Positions 5,674 to 15,227 of a stretch of 32,705 nucleotides of DNA are shown here, in pieces. Both the position numbers and the translations under genes were made by a program. Source of the DNA: a virus; the IMG/VR virus record IMGVR_UViG_3300005264_000045, positions 11,438 through 44,142 of that record; one strand, written 5' to 3'. Positions within the stretch are counted from its first letter, which is position 1. Each line of letters opens with the position of its first letter. The notes under the pieces are model-generated. The model was given only the letters and a program-made list of their open reading frames with translations. It was not told where the DNA came from and did not search any database.

Positions 5674-7455
5674 CTAAAATTCAAATGAAACACAATAACC
5701 TGACCATGAAGATCTGTTATTACCAAGATATGTTAAAGAGCCTCCTCCCCATTTTTCCAAGAAGACTTCTACTGTCTGGCCTGCCGTTAGAAATACATTA
5801 ATAGTTAAACTCAAAGAATGTATTCTGGCTGCAGTAATACCATAAGGTATCGCATATTCTCTTCTATGTACTTTACCTCCTGCAAACATGTTCAAGCCCA
5901 CTGAAGTTACAGAACCATATATAACTCCTGTAAATGCAGCAACTACTGAGAAAGTATATAAACCAGATAAGAGACAAGTGAATGTATCGTTATCTGTTAC
6001 ACTATAAGGATCTTTAATCTTATTACTGAACTTTAAGTGAACACTTCCATCTGTAGTGGTTACTGTTTCATCATCAGAGGGTATACAATCTCTTTGAAAG
6101 TACAGAGCACCCGGTGATATATAATCTAACTTACCTGTACTTGCATTCTTAGTGACCAGCATATTAGTTCCAGCCGGTGTAACAGGACTGACATTAGTTA
6201 CAACATGATCTACAAACTTATCTTCCTTCATAGTGTAGTTTATCATAGTACTTGCAGCTCCTGAGATAGCAGCAGATGTTCCTGTGAAGTCACCACTTGG
6301 GATGAGATATCGTGTAGTGGACCATCTTGCAGCTGTCTGAGCAGCTAATCCACAAGTATCTCCATCTACCTGCTTAACCGCATCCAGTACTTCAGTTGGT
6401 GTAGAATATACATTCGGCTTATTCAGTATCTCTGCATATCCTGATGTAGCGTTCCAATCGGGGTTCACCAACTCAATCGAGTTAGCAGCATCCTCAGCAT
6501 CGGTAGCAGAGTTAGCAGCTGCGATAGCGGAAGCAGCAGCAGCGTCAGCCGAATCAGAAGCTTCAGCAGCTTTAGTGCTTGCAGTGCTTGCAGAAGCAGA
6601 GGCAGCAGCAGCAGAAGCTTCAGCATCATCAGCATGCCCTTCAGCAAGTTGAGCTTGCGTATAAGCAATACCTCCATTAGTACTTGCAGCAGCAGCAGAA
6701 TATGCAGCATCTAATTTAGACTGATACGCTTCAGCAGCTGCATCTGTAGCAGCAACAGCATCAGCATGCACAGAACTCTCTGAGGCAGCTGCGTTAGCTG
6801 CAGACAAAGCGGCAGCATCCGCAGAGGCTTCTGCTGCATCAGAATAAGTAGAAGCTGTACTTGCAGAGTCAGCAGCTGCAGTAGAAGAATTAGAGGCAGA
6901 GGTAGCAGAGATAGCAGCAGCATCCGCAGAATCTTCTGCACTATCCTTAGCTACCTCAGCAGCCGCAGCAGCAGCCTCAGCATCTATCTTATTCTGTTCA
7001 TTGCTTCCATACAAAGCCAAAACTTGATCTACATTTACAGCATCTTTAGGATCTGTACCATCTGCCAGATCTTTTATCTTATGACTTCCAAGAGATAGGT
7101 CTTGCTTCTCATAGTAACCATTTACTTTAAAGCCATCCATGAACCTGTGCGCTACATATAGTTGTTGTTGAAAGCTCCTGTTTATGTTAGTCTTTCCAAA
7201 GGCATTACCCCTCTGGAAATCAGTGTATGGTGCAGTATCATCCGGCACTCTCATTATCCTTATCTTTGCTTGATCAGCAGGAGCTTCATCAAGAGTGACC
7301 TGTGTAGGGCCACTCAAGATAAAACTTTTCTCAACACCATCCACTTCTACCTTTATATCTTCTTCTCTGAAGAATCCATTATCAGGACCAATAAAGGTAA
7401 AAGTGAAAGTGCTGATGCTCCCGTTGCCTATATGCTCCGAGAAACTATAAGCCAT
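5674..7455 (-). CDS. Tail fibre protein with gp17-type N-terminus
   Basis: This 593-residue receptor-binding fibre has three parts. Residues 1-150 match the T7 gp17 N-terminal domain that docks on the tail (MAYSFSEHIGNGS, FTFIGPDNGFF, QRGNAFGKTNINRSFQQQ). Residues about 155-320 are an Ala/Ser/Asp-rich heptad-like stalk. Residues about 470-593 are beta-rich with the spacing of a C1q-like jelly-roll trimer head (SGLYTFSVVAAFTG, LTAGQTVEVFLEKWG, SSWSGYCVSFEF). The last match is an inference from pattern. It ends the ejection-protein block, as gene 17 does in T7. The alternating frames of the stalk make long leucine-rich shadow frames. Confidence 0.88.
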   Translation of the reverse strand: MAYSFSEHIGNGSISTFTFTFIGPDNGFFREEDIKVEVDGVEKSFILSGPTQVTLDEAPADQAKIRIMRVPDDTAPYTDFQRGNAFGKTNINRSFQQQLYVAHRFMDGFKVNGYYEKQDLSLGSHKIKDLADGTDPKDAVNVDQVLALYGSNEQNKIDAEAAAAAAEVAKDSAEDSADAAAISATSASNSSTAAADSASTASTYSDAAEASADAAALSAANAAASESSVHADAVAATDAAAEAYQSKLDAAYSAAAASTNGGIAYTQAQLAEGHADDAEASAAAASASASTASTKAAEASDSADAAAASAIAAANSATDAEDAANSIELVNPDWNATSGYAEILNKPNVYSTPTEVLDAVKQVDGDTCGLAAQTAARWSTTRYLIPSGDFTGTSAAISGAASTMINYTMKEDKFVDHVVTNVSPVTPAGTNMLVTKNASTGKLDYISPGALYFQRDCIPSDDETVTTTDGSVHLKFSNKIKDPYSVTDNDTFTCLLSGLYTFSVVAAFTGVIYGSVTSVGLNMFAGGKVHRREYAIPYGITAARIHSLSLTINVFLTAGQTVEVFLEKWGGGSLTYLGNNRSSWSGYCVSFEF

Positions 7456-7464
7456 TAGACCTCC

Positions 7465-10400
7465 TTAATCTTTAATTTTATGCTCTATTACATTAAGAGC
7501 TTGGTTAATACCAATAGACTTGGCAAATGGTACAATCTTTCTAACATCCTTTAGAAGATCAGAATCATCCGCTTCTCCTGTAAGAGTGTCTGACAAAGTC
7601 CTTGCAGCTTGTGTAACATCCTTGAGCATACCTACCACTGGAACACTTCCCGGTGTTAATATTCTACCACCAGGATGCATAGAAGAAGCAAGCATGTCAT
7701 CTGGTAATAAGCCTATTGTAGCTAATCCATCTATACCAGTTTGAATAGAAGCAAGTTGTCCCATACGTGACATTACATCAATAACAGTCCTACCTGAAGC
7801 AAGATGTTTCTTTATATATTCATCTTGATCTTCTCTTCCTATAGCATTCTGTAAAGTTTGTACAGTTAATGCCATATAAGAGAGTACTGCAGAATGCATT
7901 AGTATCAAAGAACCTGCAATCTTATCGTGTCTTATGTCATTGATAAGTTGTTTCTCAAGCGACAATAGACTGAAGCTTCTGAACTGTGTAAGAGTTTGGC
8001 CTAACCATCTATGCATGAACATAGGAGTCTCTCCTATAAGAGGTCTCTGCATATCAGCAGCTATTAACCTATGCATACCAATCTGCAGTCTTTCTTGCAT
8101 ATCAGCTGGCATCTGTCCAAAGTTAAACAGTCTTACTTCTTCTCCATTATAGGTGTCAACTGCAGGATGCTCTTTCATCCATATCTTAAGATCATCAAGA
8201 AAGCCATCAGACCAACCAGCTCTTTTGATGTTAGCCTCAGATAAAGCAGCACCTGTACCTTCTACCCAGTTCTTGATTTGATTACCAAGACTCCTAACAG
8301 CTATCCTTTCACCTGAACCCTGAACAGCCCTAAAGCCAGATGTTATCTCTTGTATTCTCTGTCCTTGAGCAATAGCATTATCCATAAGCTCTCCGAACTT
8401 ATTACCAACAGCAGACTCTTCTAAGTTGTCAACCCGGAGCCCATTAGGATATAGTACATGATCTTCTCCTGTGTACCCCATAACTACTTCTAACTCTCTG
8501 AGATCTGCTCTTTTGAACTGACCACTGTACTTACCACCTTCTCTTAAGTTCTTTGTACCTAAGACAGCACCAAGATCTTTACATCCTTCTAAAGAATTTT
8601 TAAGCCCTCTTTGCACTGTAACCCTTGCAACTTCTGGAATAGATGCAGCACCAACAAACTGAAGCCTTAAGAGATTTGTTATATCCCGTAACCTTCCAAG
8701 ATTCCTAACCCATGCACTGTGTGGATTCTTATTCAAGGAACGACCATACGCAAGATCAACACCATCTTTAAGAATCTGTATCTCTCTTGCTATCTCCCTA
8801 ACATCAAACCCATTATTATGAGCTGCCTTCTCCATGTCAGTTAGGAAGTCAAGAACTTCTGCTCTTGTCTTGAAACCCAACTTAGCAAAGGATGTGCCTC
8901 CAGCTGCTTCTCTTGTATAAGATTCTAAGAGCTTTGGCAGATCACTATCAATAAGATCTATCATCTTCAATCCATTTAATTCTACGTCAATAGCTGGATA
9001 AAGAGATTTCTTAGCACGATTTGACATATGCTGCTTTATCTCAGCTTGCATTGAAGTTTCGAGGAAATCATTAATAGTATCTTCATCTACTCCAGCTTTC
9101 TTCAGCTGCTTAGCAAGGTCATCAACATCTTTATTTGAAGTTCTCCTTACATGTTCAGCCATAGACAAAGTATGATCTTTTGCTCTGGCGATATACCCAT
9201 CAGCAACTCTGTCTGCTAACTCTTTGTTCAAATGGAAATGACCTTCTTGGTAAGACTTAGATAGAAGATCTCTCACCTTATCATAACCATGCTCTCTTAC
9301 TGCGTACTTAATTTGTACTTCATTTAAGATAGTAGGAACATAGTTCTTGTCAAGATCCAGATTCTCAAACCCAGCCTCTCCAGCCTCTTTCCTTAACTTC
9401 CCAGCTAAGTAAAGCTGTTCTCTTACACCTTCAGCTCCTTTTATAACAGCAGGAGAATTATAAGTTCCAGGGTGTTTCACTTCCCTCATAACCATTTTAT
9501 GATAAGCTTCATAGTTCTCACGCTTCAAGAGAACAGAGGTCTTCCCAATGCCTTGTTCAGCACCCCATTCCTCAAGACCTTCATTCAATCTATTGCGCAT
9601 AGCAGACCTTATCTGATTCTGATAATTTCTAACTCTTGCGGCTACGGTTACCTTAGCAGCAGTACCACCTTGAGGTGCTTCAAACAAATGATAACCAAAA
9701 CCTCTAATGGCATAATCATCAGAATTAGAAACAACAGTCTGTGCTGAGTATATCTTATCGGTGATAGAATTAACCTTCCCTAAGAACTTACGACCTCTCA
9801 GGTCATCCGGTATTCTACTTCCATCATAAGCAAACCGAGCAAGCCTTTTCACCCTATCCATAGCCATATCATAGATTCTATGCAGAGGACGCTCTCCTGC
9901 TTTCATAGCACCTACTGAGCCTTGTTCAACACTTGTAGGTGCAGAAACAGAAGAAGGTTCAACTGTGGCTTCTCTTAAGGGCTTGTGTCCTTCAAGCTGC
10001 CTCTTAAGCTCAGTCTCCTTTACAGGTACCTCTTCATCAGTATAGATATGTGCAATCCTCTCATCCTCAGAGAGTCCTTTCCACTTACGGAGCTTGTTCA
10101 TAGAATCTTTTGCTTTCCTTGCAGACTGCAATTTGATCTCATATTCTCGCATCTTTTGAGTAAGTACAGTCCTTGCTTTCTTTGTTTTAGAAGTCTTGCC
10201 AGAGAGAGCTTTCTTGAACTTGCGTTCAGCTTCTACTACTCTTCCTTTCAACTTCTTTGTAACCTTCTTAATTGCAAGATCTCTTGCCTTTCTCAACTCT
10301 TCCAGCTTGGCCTCTTCTTTCCAAAGCTTAGCTGCCTGCTTCTGGCTGTTCTTAGTCTTTTCAAGATTCTTCTCAACCTTAGCAATCCTTGCCTTTTGTT

Positions 10401-11400
10401 TAGCTATACGGTCTTTATAAGATTCCGTAATCTCTACTTTCTTTGCATTAGCTTCCTCAACATACTCTTTCTTCCTGAGGCTAATCTCCTCTCTTTTAGC
10501 AGTCAACTCTCCCTGAGATGTTCTAATCCTCTCATTCTCCCTGTCAATCTGTTTTCTAAGAGCATGCATCTTCTTACGGACCTGTTTAACCTGTCCTTTT
10601 GTTAAAGGTTTACCTGTCTCACGTCTAAGCATCTTCTCATACTCATTAAGCCTTTTCCTGATAGCCTTCATATCAAGCTTAGAAGAAGGTAGAGTAGTCC
10701 TTGCCTCCTGAAGTATCTCATCAGCAACAATAGCATCAGCATCAGTATGCGCAGCTGCATCTACTTCCTGTGCTATTTCAGAAGGTGCACCCTTTGTAAG
10801 AAAGCTCATTCCTCCACCTATAACAGCACCTGTCCCAAAGGCCATAATAACATCAGAAGCTTTAGACTGAGTACTTCCTTTCATCAGAATAGTTTCTAAT
10901 GCAGCATTCTCTATACCTGACATAGCGGCAACTCTCATAGCCTTGGCAACTCCTGTCATCTTAGAGCCCCATCCAATACTTCCAGTAGCAGCACCAAGGG
11001 CTAACCCTACAGGATCAATCAAACTAAACCCTATGGTTGCTGCAATGCCTTTAAGACCAGCTTGTGATATAGCCTGAAGTCTATCCTTGTCTTCCTGAAT
11101 ATATTTCTTTCTGGATATAAACTCTTCTTCAGACTTACTATTCACTAAGTACTCTTCTTCTTCAGGTGTATAATCTTTCTGAATATCTTGAAGAACTTCC
11201 TCGTCTATGTTCCATTCAGCATCTCTTTCAAACTGAGAAGAACGTCTGTTCCATATGCGTAATGCAGCTGCAGGTGCCATGGCTTCTTCAAAGGCAGCTC
11301 CAGCATAGTCTTGTTCCTCTACTGACTGCTCTGAGATATATCGGAGGTCAGTAGAGGGTAGAGACTCACTATAGCCTAACTCATCATAGTATTCTCCCAT
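7465..11400 (-). CDS. Large internal virion (ejection) protein, gp16-like
   Basis: At 1311 residues this matches T7 gp16 (1318) in size and place, between the other core proteins and the fibre. It should be ejected into the host envelope to help build the DNA channel. Hydrophobic segments lie at about 115-145 (IAATIGFSLIDPVGLALG), 184-201 and near the C-terminus (LILMHSAVLSYMALTVQTL). Residues about 245-465 are an unusually long Lys/Glu/Arg-rich coiled coil. I see no transglycosylase domain at the N-terminus, unlike T7 gp16; a muramidase-like domain lies in the preceding gene instead. Confidence 0.8.
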   Translation of the reverse strand: MGEYYDELGYSESLPSTDLRYISEQSVEEQDYAGAAFEEAMAPAAALRIWNRRSSQFERDAEWNIDEEVLQDIQKDYTPEEEEYLVNSKSEEEFISRKKYIQEDKDRLQAISQAGLKGIAATIGFSLIDPVGLALGAATGSIGWGSKMTGVAKAMRVAAMSGIENAALETILMKGSTQSKASDVIMAFGTGAVIGGGMSFLTKGAPSEIAQEVDAAAHTDADAIVADEILQEARTTLPSSKLDMKAIRKRLNEYEKMLRRETGKPLTKGQVKQVRKKMHALRKQIDRENERIRTSQGELTAKREEISLRKKEYVEEANAKKVEITESYKDRIAKQKARIAKVEKNLEKTKNSQKQAAKLWKEEAKLEELRKARDLAIKKVTKKLKGRVVEAERKFKKALSGKTSKTKKARTVLTQKMREYEIKLQSARKAKDSMNKLRKWKGLSEDERIAHIYTDEEVPVKETELKRQLEGHKPLREATVEPSSVSAPTSVEQGSVGAMKAGERPLHRIYDMAMDRVKRLARFAYDGSRIPDDLRGRKFLGKVNSITDKIYSAQTVVSNSDDYAIRGFGYHLFEAPQGGTAAKVTVAARVRNYQNQIRSAMRNRLNEGLEEWGAEQGIGKTSVLLKRENYEAYHKMVMREVKHPGTYNSPAVIKGAEGVREQLYLAGKLRKEAGEAGFENLDLDKNYVPTILNEVQIKYAVREHGYDKVRDLLSKSYQEGHFHLNKELADRVADGYIARAKDHTLSMAEHVRRTSNKDVDDLAKQLKKAGVDEDTINDFLETSMQAEIKQHMSNRAKKSLYPAIDVELNGLKMIDLIDSDLPKLLESYTREAAGGTSFAKLGFKTRAEVLDFLTDMEKAAHNNGFDVREIAREIQILKDGVDLAYGRSLNKNPHSAWVRNLGRLRDITNLLRLQFVGAASIPEVARVTVQRGLKNSLEGCKDLGAVLGTKNLREGGKYSGQFKRADLRELEVVMGYTGEDHVLYPNGLRVDNLEESAVGNKFGELMDNAIAQGQRIQEITSGFRAVQGSGERIAVRSLGNQIKNWVEGTGAALSEANIKRAGWSDGFLDDLKIWMKEHPAVDTYNGEEVRLFNFGQMPADMQERLQIGMHRLIAADMQRPLIGETPMFMHRWLGQTLTQFRSFSLLSLEKQLINDIRHDKIAGSLILMHSAVLSYMALTVQTLQNAIGREDQDEYIKKHLASGRTVIDVMSRMGQLASIQTGIDGLATIGLLPDDMLASSMHPGGRILTPGSVPVVGMLKDVTQAARTLSDTLTGEADDSDLLKDVRKIVPFAKSIGINQALNVIEHKIKD

Positions 11401-11409
11401 TATCCATCC

Positions 11410-12540
11410 TTAGAATTTAAAGTTATCATCAGCTTTCTTTACAAAGCTATCAACTCCGCCTTTAGATATTGTCAGCCATCCGTCATTTGCTTTGATCTTC
11501 TTAGCAAATTTAGGACTAACCTTATCTGTCATGAAGTCAGAAGAGAATTTAATCTTAATCTCTTCACCAAAATTATATTCTTCAACAACCGGGGCACCTG
11601 TTATCTCAAGTGCTGCCTGATTATACCTTGTCAATCTCCTATTAAGAAGTCCGGGCAAAGGTTTACCAGCAGCTCTTATAGAATCAAGAGCAAGTACCAT
11701 AGCTTCAACAGTACGCCCTGCATTAGCAGCAGCCTTTGCTTTAGGGTTCTTATCAATAGCTTTAGCACCCATGTTATAAGTTAGATCAGACCAGAATACC
11801 TTCTCCTGTGCTGTCATATCAGACCACTTACTCAGTTTAGTTTTAGCAGTCTTATCTGAATCTTCTAAGACATCTCTTAACATAGTAGTAGCCTGTTCTT
11901 CTGTTATACCTTTGCTTATATCTACAGGCACTCCATCTATTTTAGGCCACTTCTTTTTATCTTTACTGAACCAAACTTTAGGTATCTTGATACCATATCC
12001 TATCTCCTGCTTAGACATACCCTTATCAGGTCCTTGTCCTTCAAGAGAATCAAATGGCATGAACCGTGCACCAGAGGTAGACTTAACATACCCTTTTGCA
12101 CCAGCATTCTCTGCGATCTTAACATCTTCAAGATGCTCCCTCTTTGCTGCTTCATCTGTCATCAACACACCAAGAGTATCATCCTCAATACCCTGTTCTG
12201 CATCTCTGTACATCTCTTCTTGAAGCTTAGCATTCCTCTCCATCTCTGTGGGGTTCTCAAGATTAAAGTCTTCTCCATCCCAAGGATCAAAGTCATCTTG
12301 AAGATCTTCATCTAAAAGACTGTTTATTTCAAACTCATCTAACCCTTCATATGTTTCAGGTGCCTCTTCTGGAGCTGGTTGTCTTAGAATAGCTTCAGTA
12401 GGTGCAGGTGCGTCTGAGACTTCTCTTGCATCTTGATCTACATTAGCAGGATCAAGTAATCTTTCTCTAAGAGTAGTCTCAGGCTGATCTGTACCCAAGA
12501 AGTTAGAAATAGCTTTAACACCTTCTTGCAGTATATTCAT
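11410..12540 (-). CDS. Virion protein with GH24 (T4 lysozyme-like) muramidase domain
   Basis: The start is ATG 12540 behind AGAGGAGG, giving 376 residues; the longer frame to 12903 is a shadow over the upstream gene. Residues 1-130 are acidic, Pro/Glu/Asp-rich and probably disordered. Residues about 135-320 carry GH24 landmarks: KIAENAG with Glu144 as candidate acid, MPFDSLEG, IGYG (180-183), DLTYNMG (252-258) and PGLLNRRLTRY (296-306). It sits among the ejection proteins, so it probably opens peptidoglycan during DNA entry rather than lysis. The catalytic assignment is by pattern and the loops are unusually long. Confidence 0.75.
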   Translation of the reverse strand: MNILQEGVKAISNFLGTDQPETTLRERLLDPANVDQDAREVSDAPAPTEAILRQPAPEEAPETYEGLDEFEINSLLDEDLQDDFDPWDGEDFNLENPTEMERNAKLQEEMYRDAEQGIEDDTLGVLMTDEAAKREHLEDVKIAENAGAKGYVKSTSGARFMPFDSLEGQGPDKGMSKQEIGYGIKIPKVWFSKDKKKWPKIDGVPVDISKGITEEQATTMLRDVLEDSDKTAKTKLSKWSDMTAQEKVFWSDLTYNMGAKAIDKNPKAKAAANAGRTVEAMVLALDSIRAAGKPLPGLLNRRLTRYNQAALEITGAPVVEEYNFGEEIKIKFSSDFMTDKVSPKFAKKIKANDGWLTISKGGVDSFVKKADDNFKF

Positions 12541-12541
12541 C

Positions 12542-14659
12542 TTATAGCAAACCTCCTCTCGGTGAATTTTTGATAATAGTCTTCTCAAAGGCTTCCTTTC
12601 TCCTTTGTGCTGCCTTTTCAAGCTCAACCTTTCTCTTATTTGCAATAGCTCTGAGCTTATCAAGGTTCTTGGTTGTACCTGGGATGTTACCGTACTTTGT
12701 CCTAAGTGACATAGTGTTATGCTTAGGGTCAGTAACAGGGAAGACATCATCAAGTTCCAAACCAAGCCCATCGAGCATAGGCTTAAGCTTATCTTTCTCA
12801 GAGTATACAAAGGCTTTAAAAGCATTCTTAAACCTTGAAGGATGCAGCTTAGTAGCAGCTTGCAGTTGGGAAGGTGAACCTTGAAGTCTAAGTCCATCAG
12901 CATTAGTCCACCCCTCTTTTAACCAATTAGAAACCATTTCAACATTAGTCTCACTGGTAGGATCAGGATCAACCATAACCTTCTTTCTTATGACTTCATC
13001 CATATAAGAGCTCTGGCTCTCTGGGATATCCTTTCTCCACCAAAAGTATTCTTGAGAATCTCTTACCTTGTCTACTGCCTTATCAACAGCTTTATAATCA
13101 ATAGGCTTTGGGTTCTTAGTGAGCAACTGAGCTCTGTCTAATGCCTGAGCATCCGGCATACCCATCTCTTTTAGATGATAGAAGTTACGTACAGTCTTAG
13201 CATCTTTAGCATCTAATGCTTCCAAGTATTGATCTTTAGCACCAATACTCATAGCATCAAAAGTTTCCATTGCTCTTTGTGCAGTAGGAGCTAATCTTAC
13301 TATCTCTCCATCTTCTGTCTTGATAGTCTCTGAAGCAGCTTGAACATTTATCGTTGCCAGATTATGAAGATCAGAAACAATAGAATCAATAAGAGCATCA
13401 GACTTAACAGACATATCAGTTACATGAGCAATAAGCTGAGTTTCTTTCTCTTTGATATACTTATCTTGTTCAGTCTCAGGTAATGCTTTAGCTTCTTCCC
13501 TTATCTTCTCCTTACCTATCTCTAAAGTTGTGTTGTACGTTGCCTGAATCTCTTTCTTCTTGTATTTATTCTTCAAGTCAGTTTGTTCAGGATTCATAAG
13601 ATCTTCTTGAATCTTAGCTTGTCTGTACTTTACAGCTTCAACAACCTGTTTCTGATTAAGATGATACTCTATCTTACTCTGTGTCATGAAATGACCATCA
13701 AGTTCTTTATTCCTTTTATCTATCTTTGCAAGGAACTCATCCTCTGTCATAGTACCATCATAGAACCCTTCAGTTAAGGCTTTGGTTTCAATAGCAAGAT
13801 CAACTGCATTAGTAGCCCTCTTCTCACTCTCAATCTTCTTCTGGATTTGTTGTATCCTACCACTTCTATTGTATAAAGAAACGGTATGATCTCCCATCCA
13901 ATATTTAGAAGCTTCTATCATATCAGGATTCTGAGTATTCTCGATAGCACTTATCCAGATCTTATCTTTCTGGGACGCAGTGAGTTTCAATGCTCCGAAC
14001 AAAGTATCAACTGTAGACCTCATCACTTCAGGATCTGTAACTTTAAAAGCTCCTGTCTGTGCAGCATTAATCAAGGCATCTGTTCCAGATACAATACGTT
14101 GATTAATCTCTTTGTCCATATCAGCAGCAAGCTTCTTTGCTGTAACCTGAGGCATCATCTCTCGTAGAGTTAGGACAGCAAGTTTCTGAAGATTCTCATC
14201 TTCCTTGTATCTGTCATAATTCTCCATCATGAAACTGTCAAGATTCTTGTAAGCTTCTCTCTTTGCAAGCTTCCAAGTTTCATCATCAACCCCTTCAGTT
14301 GCAAGCTGGTTAAGCTTCAGTTGCTCCTCCATAGCCTTGTTCTTCATACGGATAGCAGCATGAGCTTGATACCCAGCAACCGTAGCCTTATCAGAAGGTT
14401 TGAAGCCCTCCATGGCAAGTCCCGCTTGTTCTATCTTATCAGCTTCTACCTCTTTAGAGATCTTCTTAACATATGCATCACCAGCTACACCAGCAAACTT
14501 AACCAAAGAGTCTACTATAAGTGCACCTTCATTAGGACCAGCCTGAAACGCAGATCTCGGTAATGCCTGTGATTGAAGATCTGGCTTGTACTGTATTCTC
14601 TTACCAGGTTTTATACCCATACCGAATGGGTTATTAACTTTCTCTCTCTGTATTGCCAT
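12542..14659 (-). CDS. Internal virion core protein, gp15-like
   Basis: A 705-residue, largely helical and charged protein in the position of T7 gp15 (747 residues), between the gp14-like and muramidase genes. T7 gp15 forms the middle of the internal core and enters the periplasm. The N-terminus (NNPFGMGIKPGKRIQYKP) is basic and proline-rich, and the rest has long Glu/Lys helices without membrane spans. The stop is separated by one base from the next start. The assignment is by gene order, length and composition; no catalytic motif is visible. Confidence 0.75.
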   Translation of the reverse strand: MAIQREKVNNPFGMGIKPGKRIQYKPDLQSQALPRSAFQAGPNEGALIVDSLVKFAGVAGDAYVKKISKEVEADKIEQAGLAMEGFKPSDKATVAGYQAHAAIRMKNKAMEEQLKLNQLATEGVDDETWKLAKREAYKNLDSFMMENYDRYKEDENLQKLAVLTLREMMPQVTAKKLAADMDKEINQRIVSGTDALINAAQTGAFKVTDPEVMRSTVDTLFGALKLTASQKDKIWISAIENTQNPDMIEASKYWMGDHTVSLYNRSGRIQQIQKKIESEKRATNAVDLAIETKALTEGFYDGTMTEDEFLAKIDKRNKELDGHFMTQSKIEYHLNQKQVVEAVKYRQAKIQEDLMNPEQTDLKNKYKKKEIQATYNTTLEIGKEKIREEAKALPETEQDKYIKEKETQLIAHVTDMSVKSDALIDSIVSDLHNLATINVQAASETIKTEDGEIVRLAPTAQRAMETFDAMSIGAKDQYLEALDAKDAKTVRNFYHLKEMGMPDAQALDRAQLLTKNPKPIDYKAVDKAVDKVRDSQEYFWWRKDIPESQSSYMDEVIRKKVMVDPDPTSETNVEMVSNWLKEGWTNADGLRLQGSPSQLQAATKLHPSRFKNAFKAFVYSEKDKLKPMLDGLGLELDDVFPVTDPKHNTMSLRTKYGNIPGTTKNLDKLRAIANKRKVELEKAAQRRKEAFEKTIIKNSPRGGLL

Positions 14660-14675
14660 AAGACCTCCTTATAAT

Positions 14676-15227
14676 TTATACCTGAGCCTTAGCTCCAGCT
14701 TTGTTAGCAGCTCCTACACGATCACTCATCCCAGAGAGAGTATTGTATGTACCTAAGCCAGATGCGAAAGCAGAATAGAACGCAGGTGCCTGTATAGATC
14801 TATCTGCTCCTAAGCCAGATTGAGTACGACTACTCTGTGCTTGCCTGTCTACTTGATCAAGCTTAGCTTCTCTGTTATAAGTTATCTCAGCCATCCTACC
14901 TCCGAATCCAGTCTTCAAATCCTGAATAGCCAAGTCGATTGAGTTACCATAAGTACCTGTAGCAGCAGCCTGCAGTTCAATAGAACTTCTTGCCTCTAAG
15001 TAATCCTTCTGGGCCTGTAAAGACTCAGCATGAGATTCTTGTATAGCATCTGCTTCTACCTTATCTAACTCCTGATATTGTCTTATAGCTTCTTTCTCAA
15101 GAGATTTGTTATAAGCTTTTTGCTGTTCTTTTTGTTGTTGAACTGAAGTGTAAGTAGTTGCTGCACTTACAGCAGCACCAGCAAGAGCCATATAACCACC
15201 GTATGCAGCCACAAATGCAGCTCCCAT
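14676..15227 (-). CDS. Internal virion protein, gp14-like
   Basis: A 183-residue protein with a hydrophobic N-terminus (GAAFVAAYGGYMALAGAAVSA, roughly residues 2-22), then a helical Gln/Glu/Lys stretch (about 28-75) and a Gly/Ala-rich tail. T7 gp14 (196 residues) has the same layout and forms the outer-membrane part of the ejection channel. The start at 15227 overlaps the upstream stop (TAATG), and the ribosome site lies inside the previous gene. Confidence 0.8.
   Translation of the reverse strand: MGAAFVAAYGGYMALAGAAVSAATTYTSVQQQKEQQKAYNKSLEKEAIRQYQELDKVEADAIQESHAESLQAQKDYLEARSSIELQAAATGTYGNSIDLAIQDLKTGFGGRMAEITYNREAKLDQVDRQAQSSRTQSGLGADRSIQAPAFYSAFASGLGTYNTLSGMSDRVGAANKAGAKAQV

Noticed and set aside
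6465-6941. Leucine-rich minus-strand ORFs (81 and 76 residues)
   Set aside because: Frame-shifted shadows of the Ala/Ser stalk codons of the fibre gene; low-complexity and no start signal.
9985-10605. 206-residue plus-strand ORF
   Set aside because: Antisense shadow of the Lys/Glu-rich coiled coil of the gp16-like gene; Leu/Phe/Cys-rich, with no ribosome site and opposite to every real gene.
12541-12903. 121-residue N-terminal extension of the muramidase-like frame
   Set aside because: Lies wholly inside the gp15-like gene and lacks a ribosome site; ATG 12540 has a strong AGAGGAGG.
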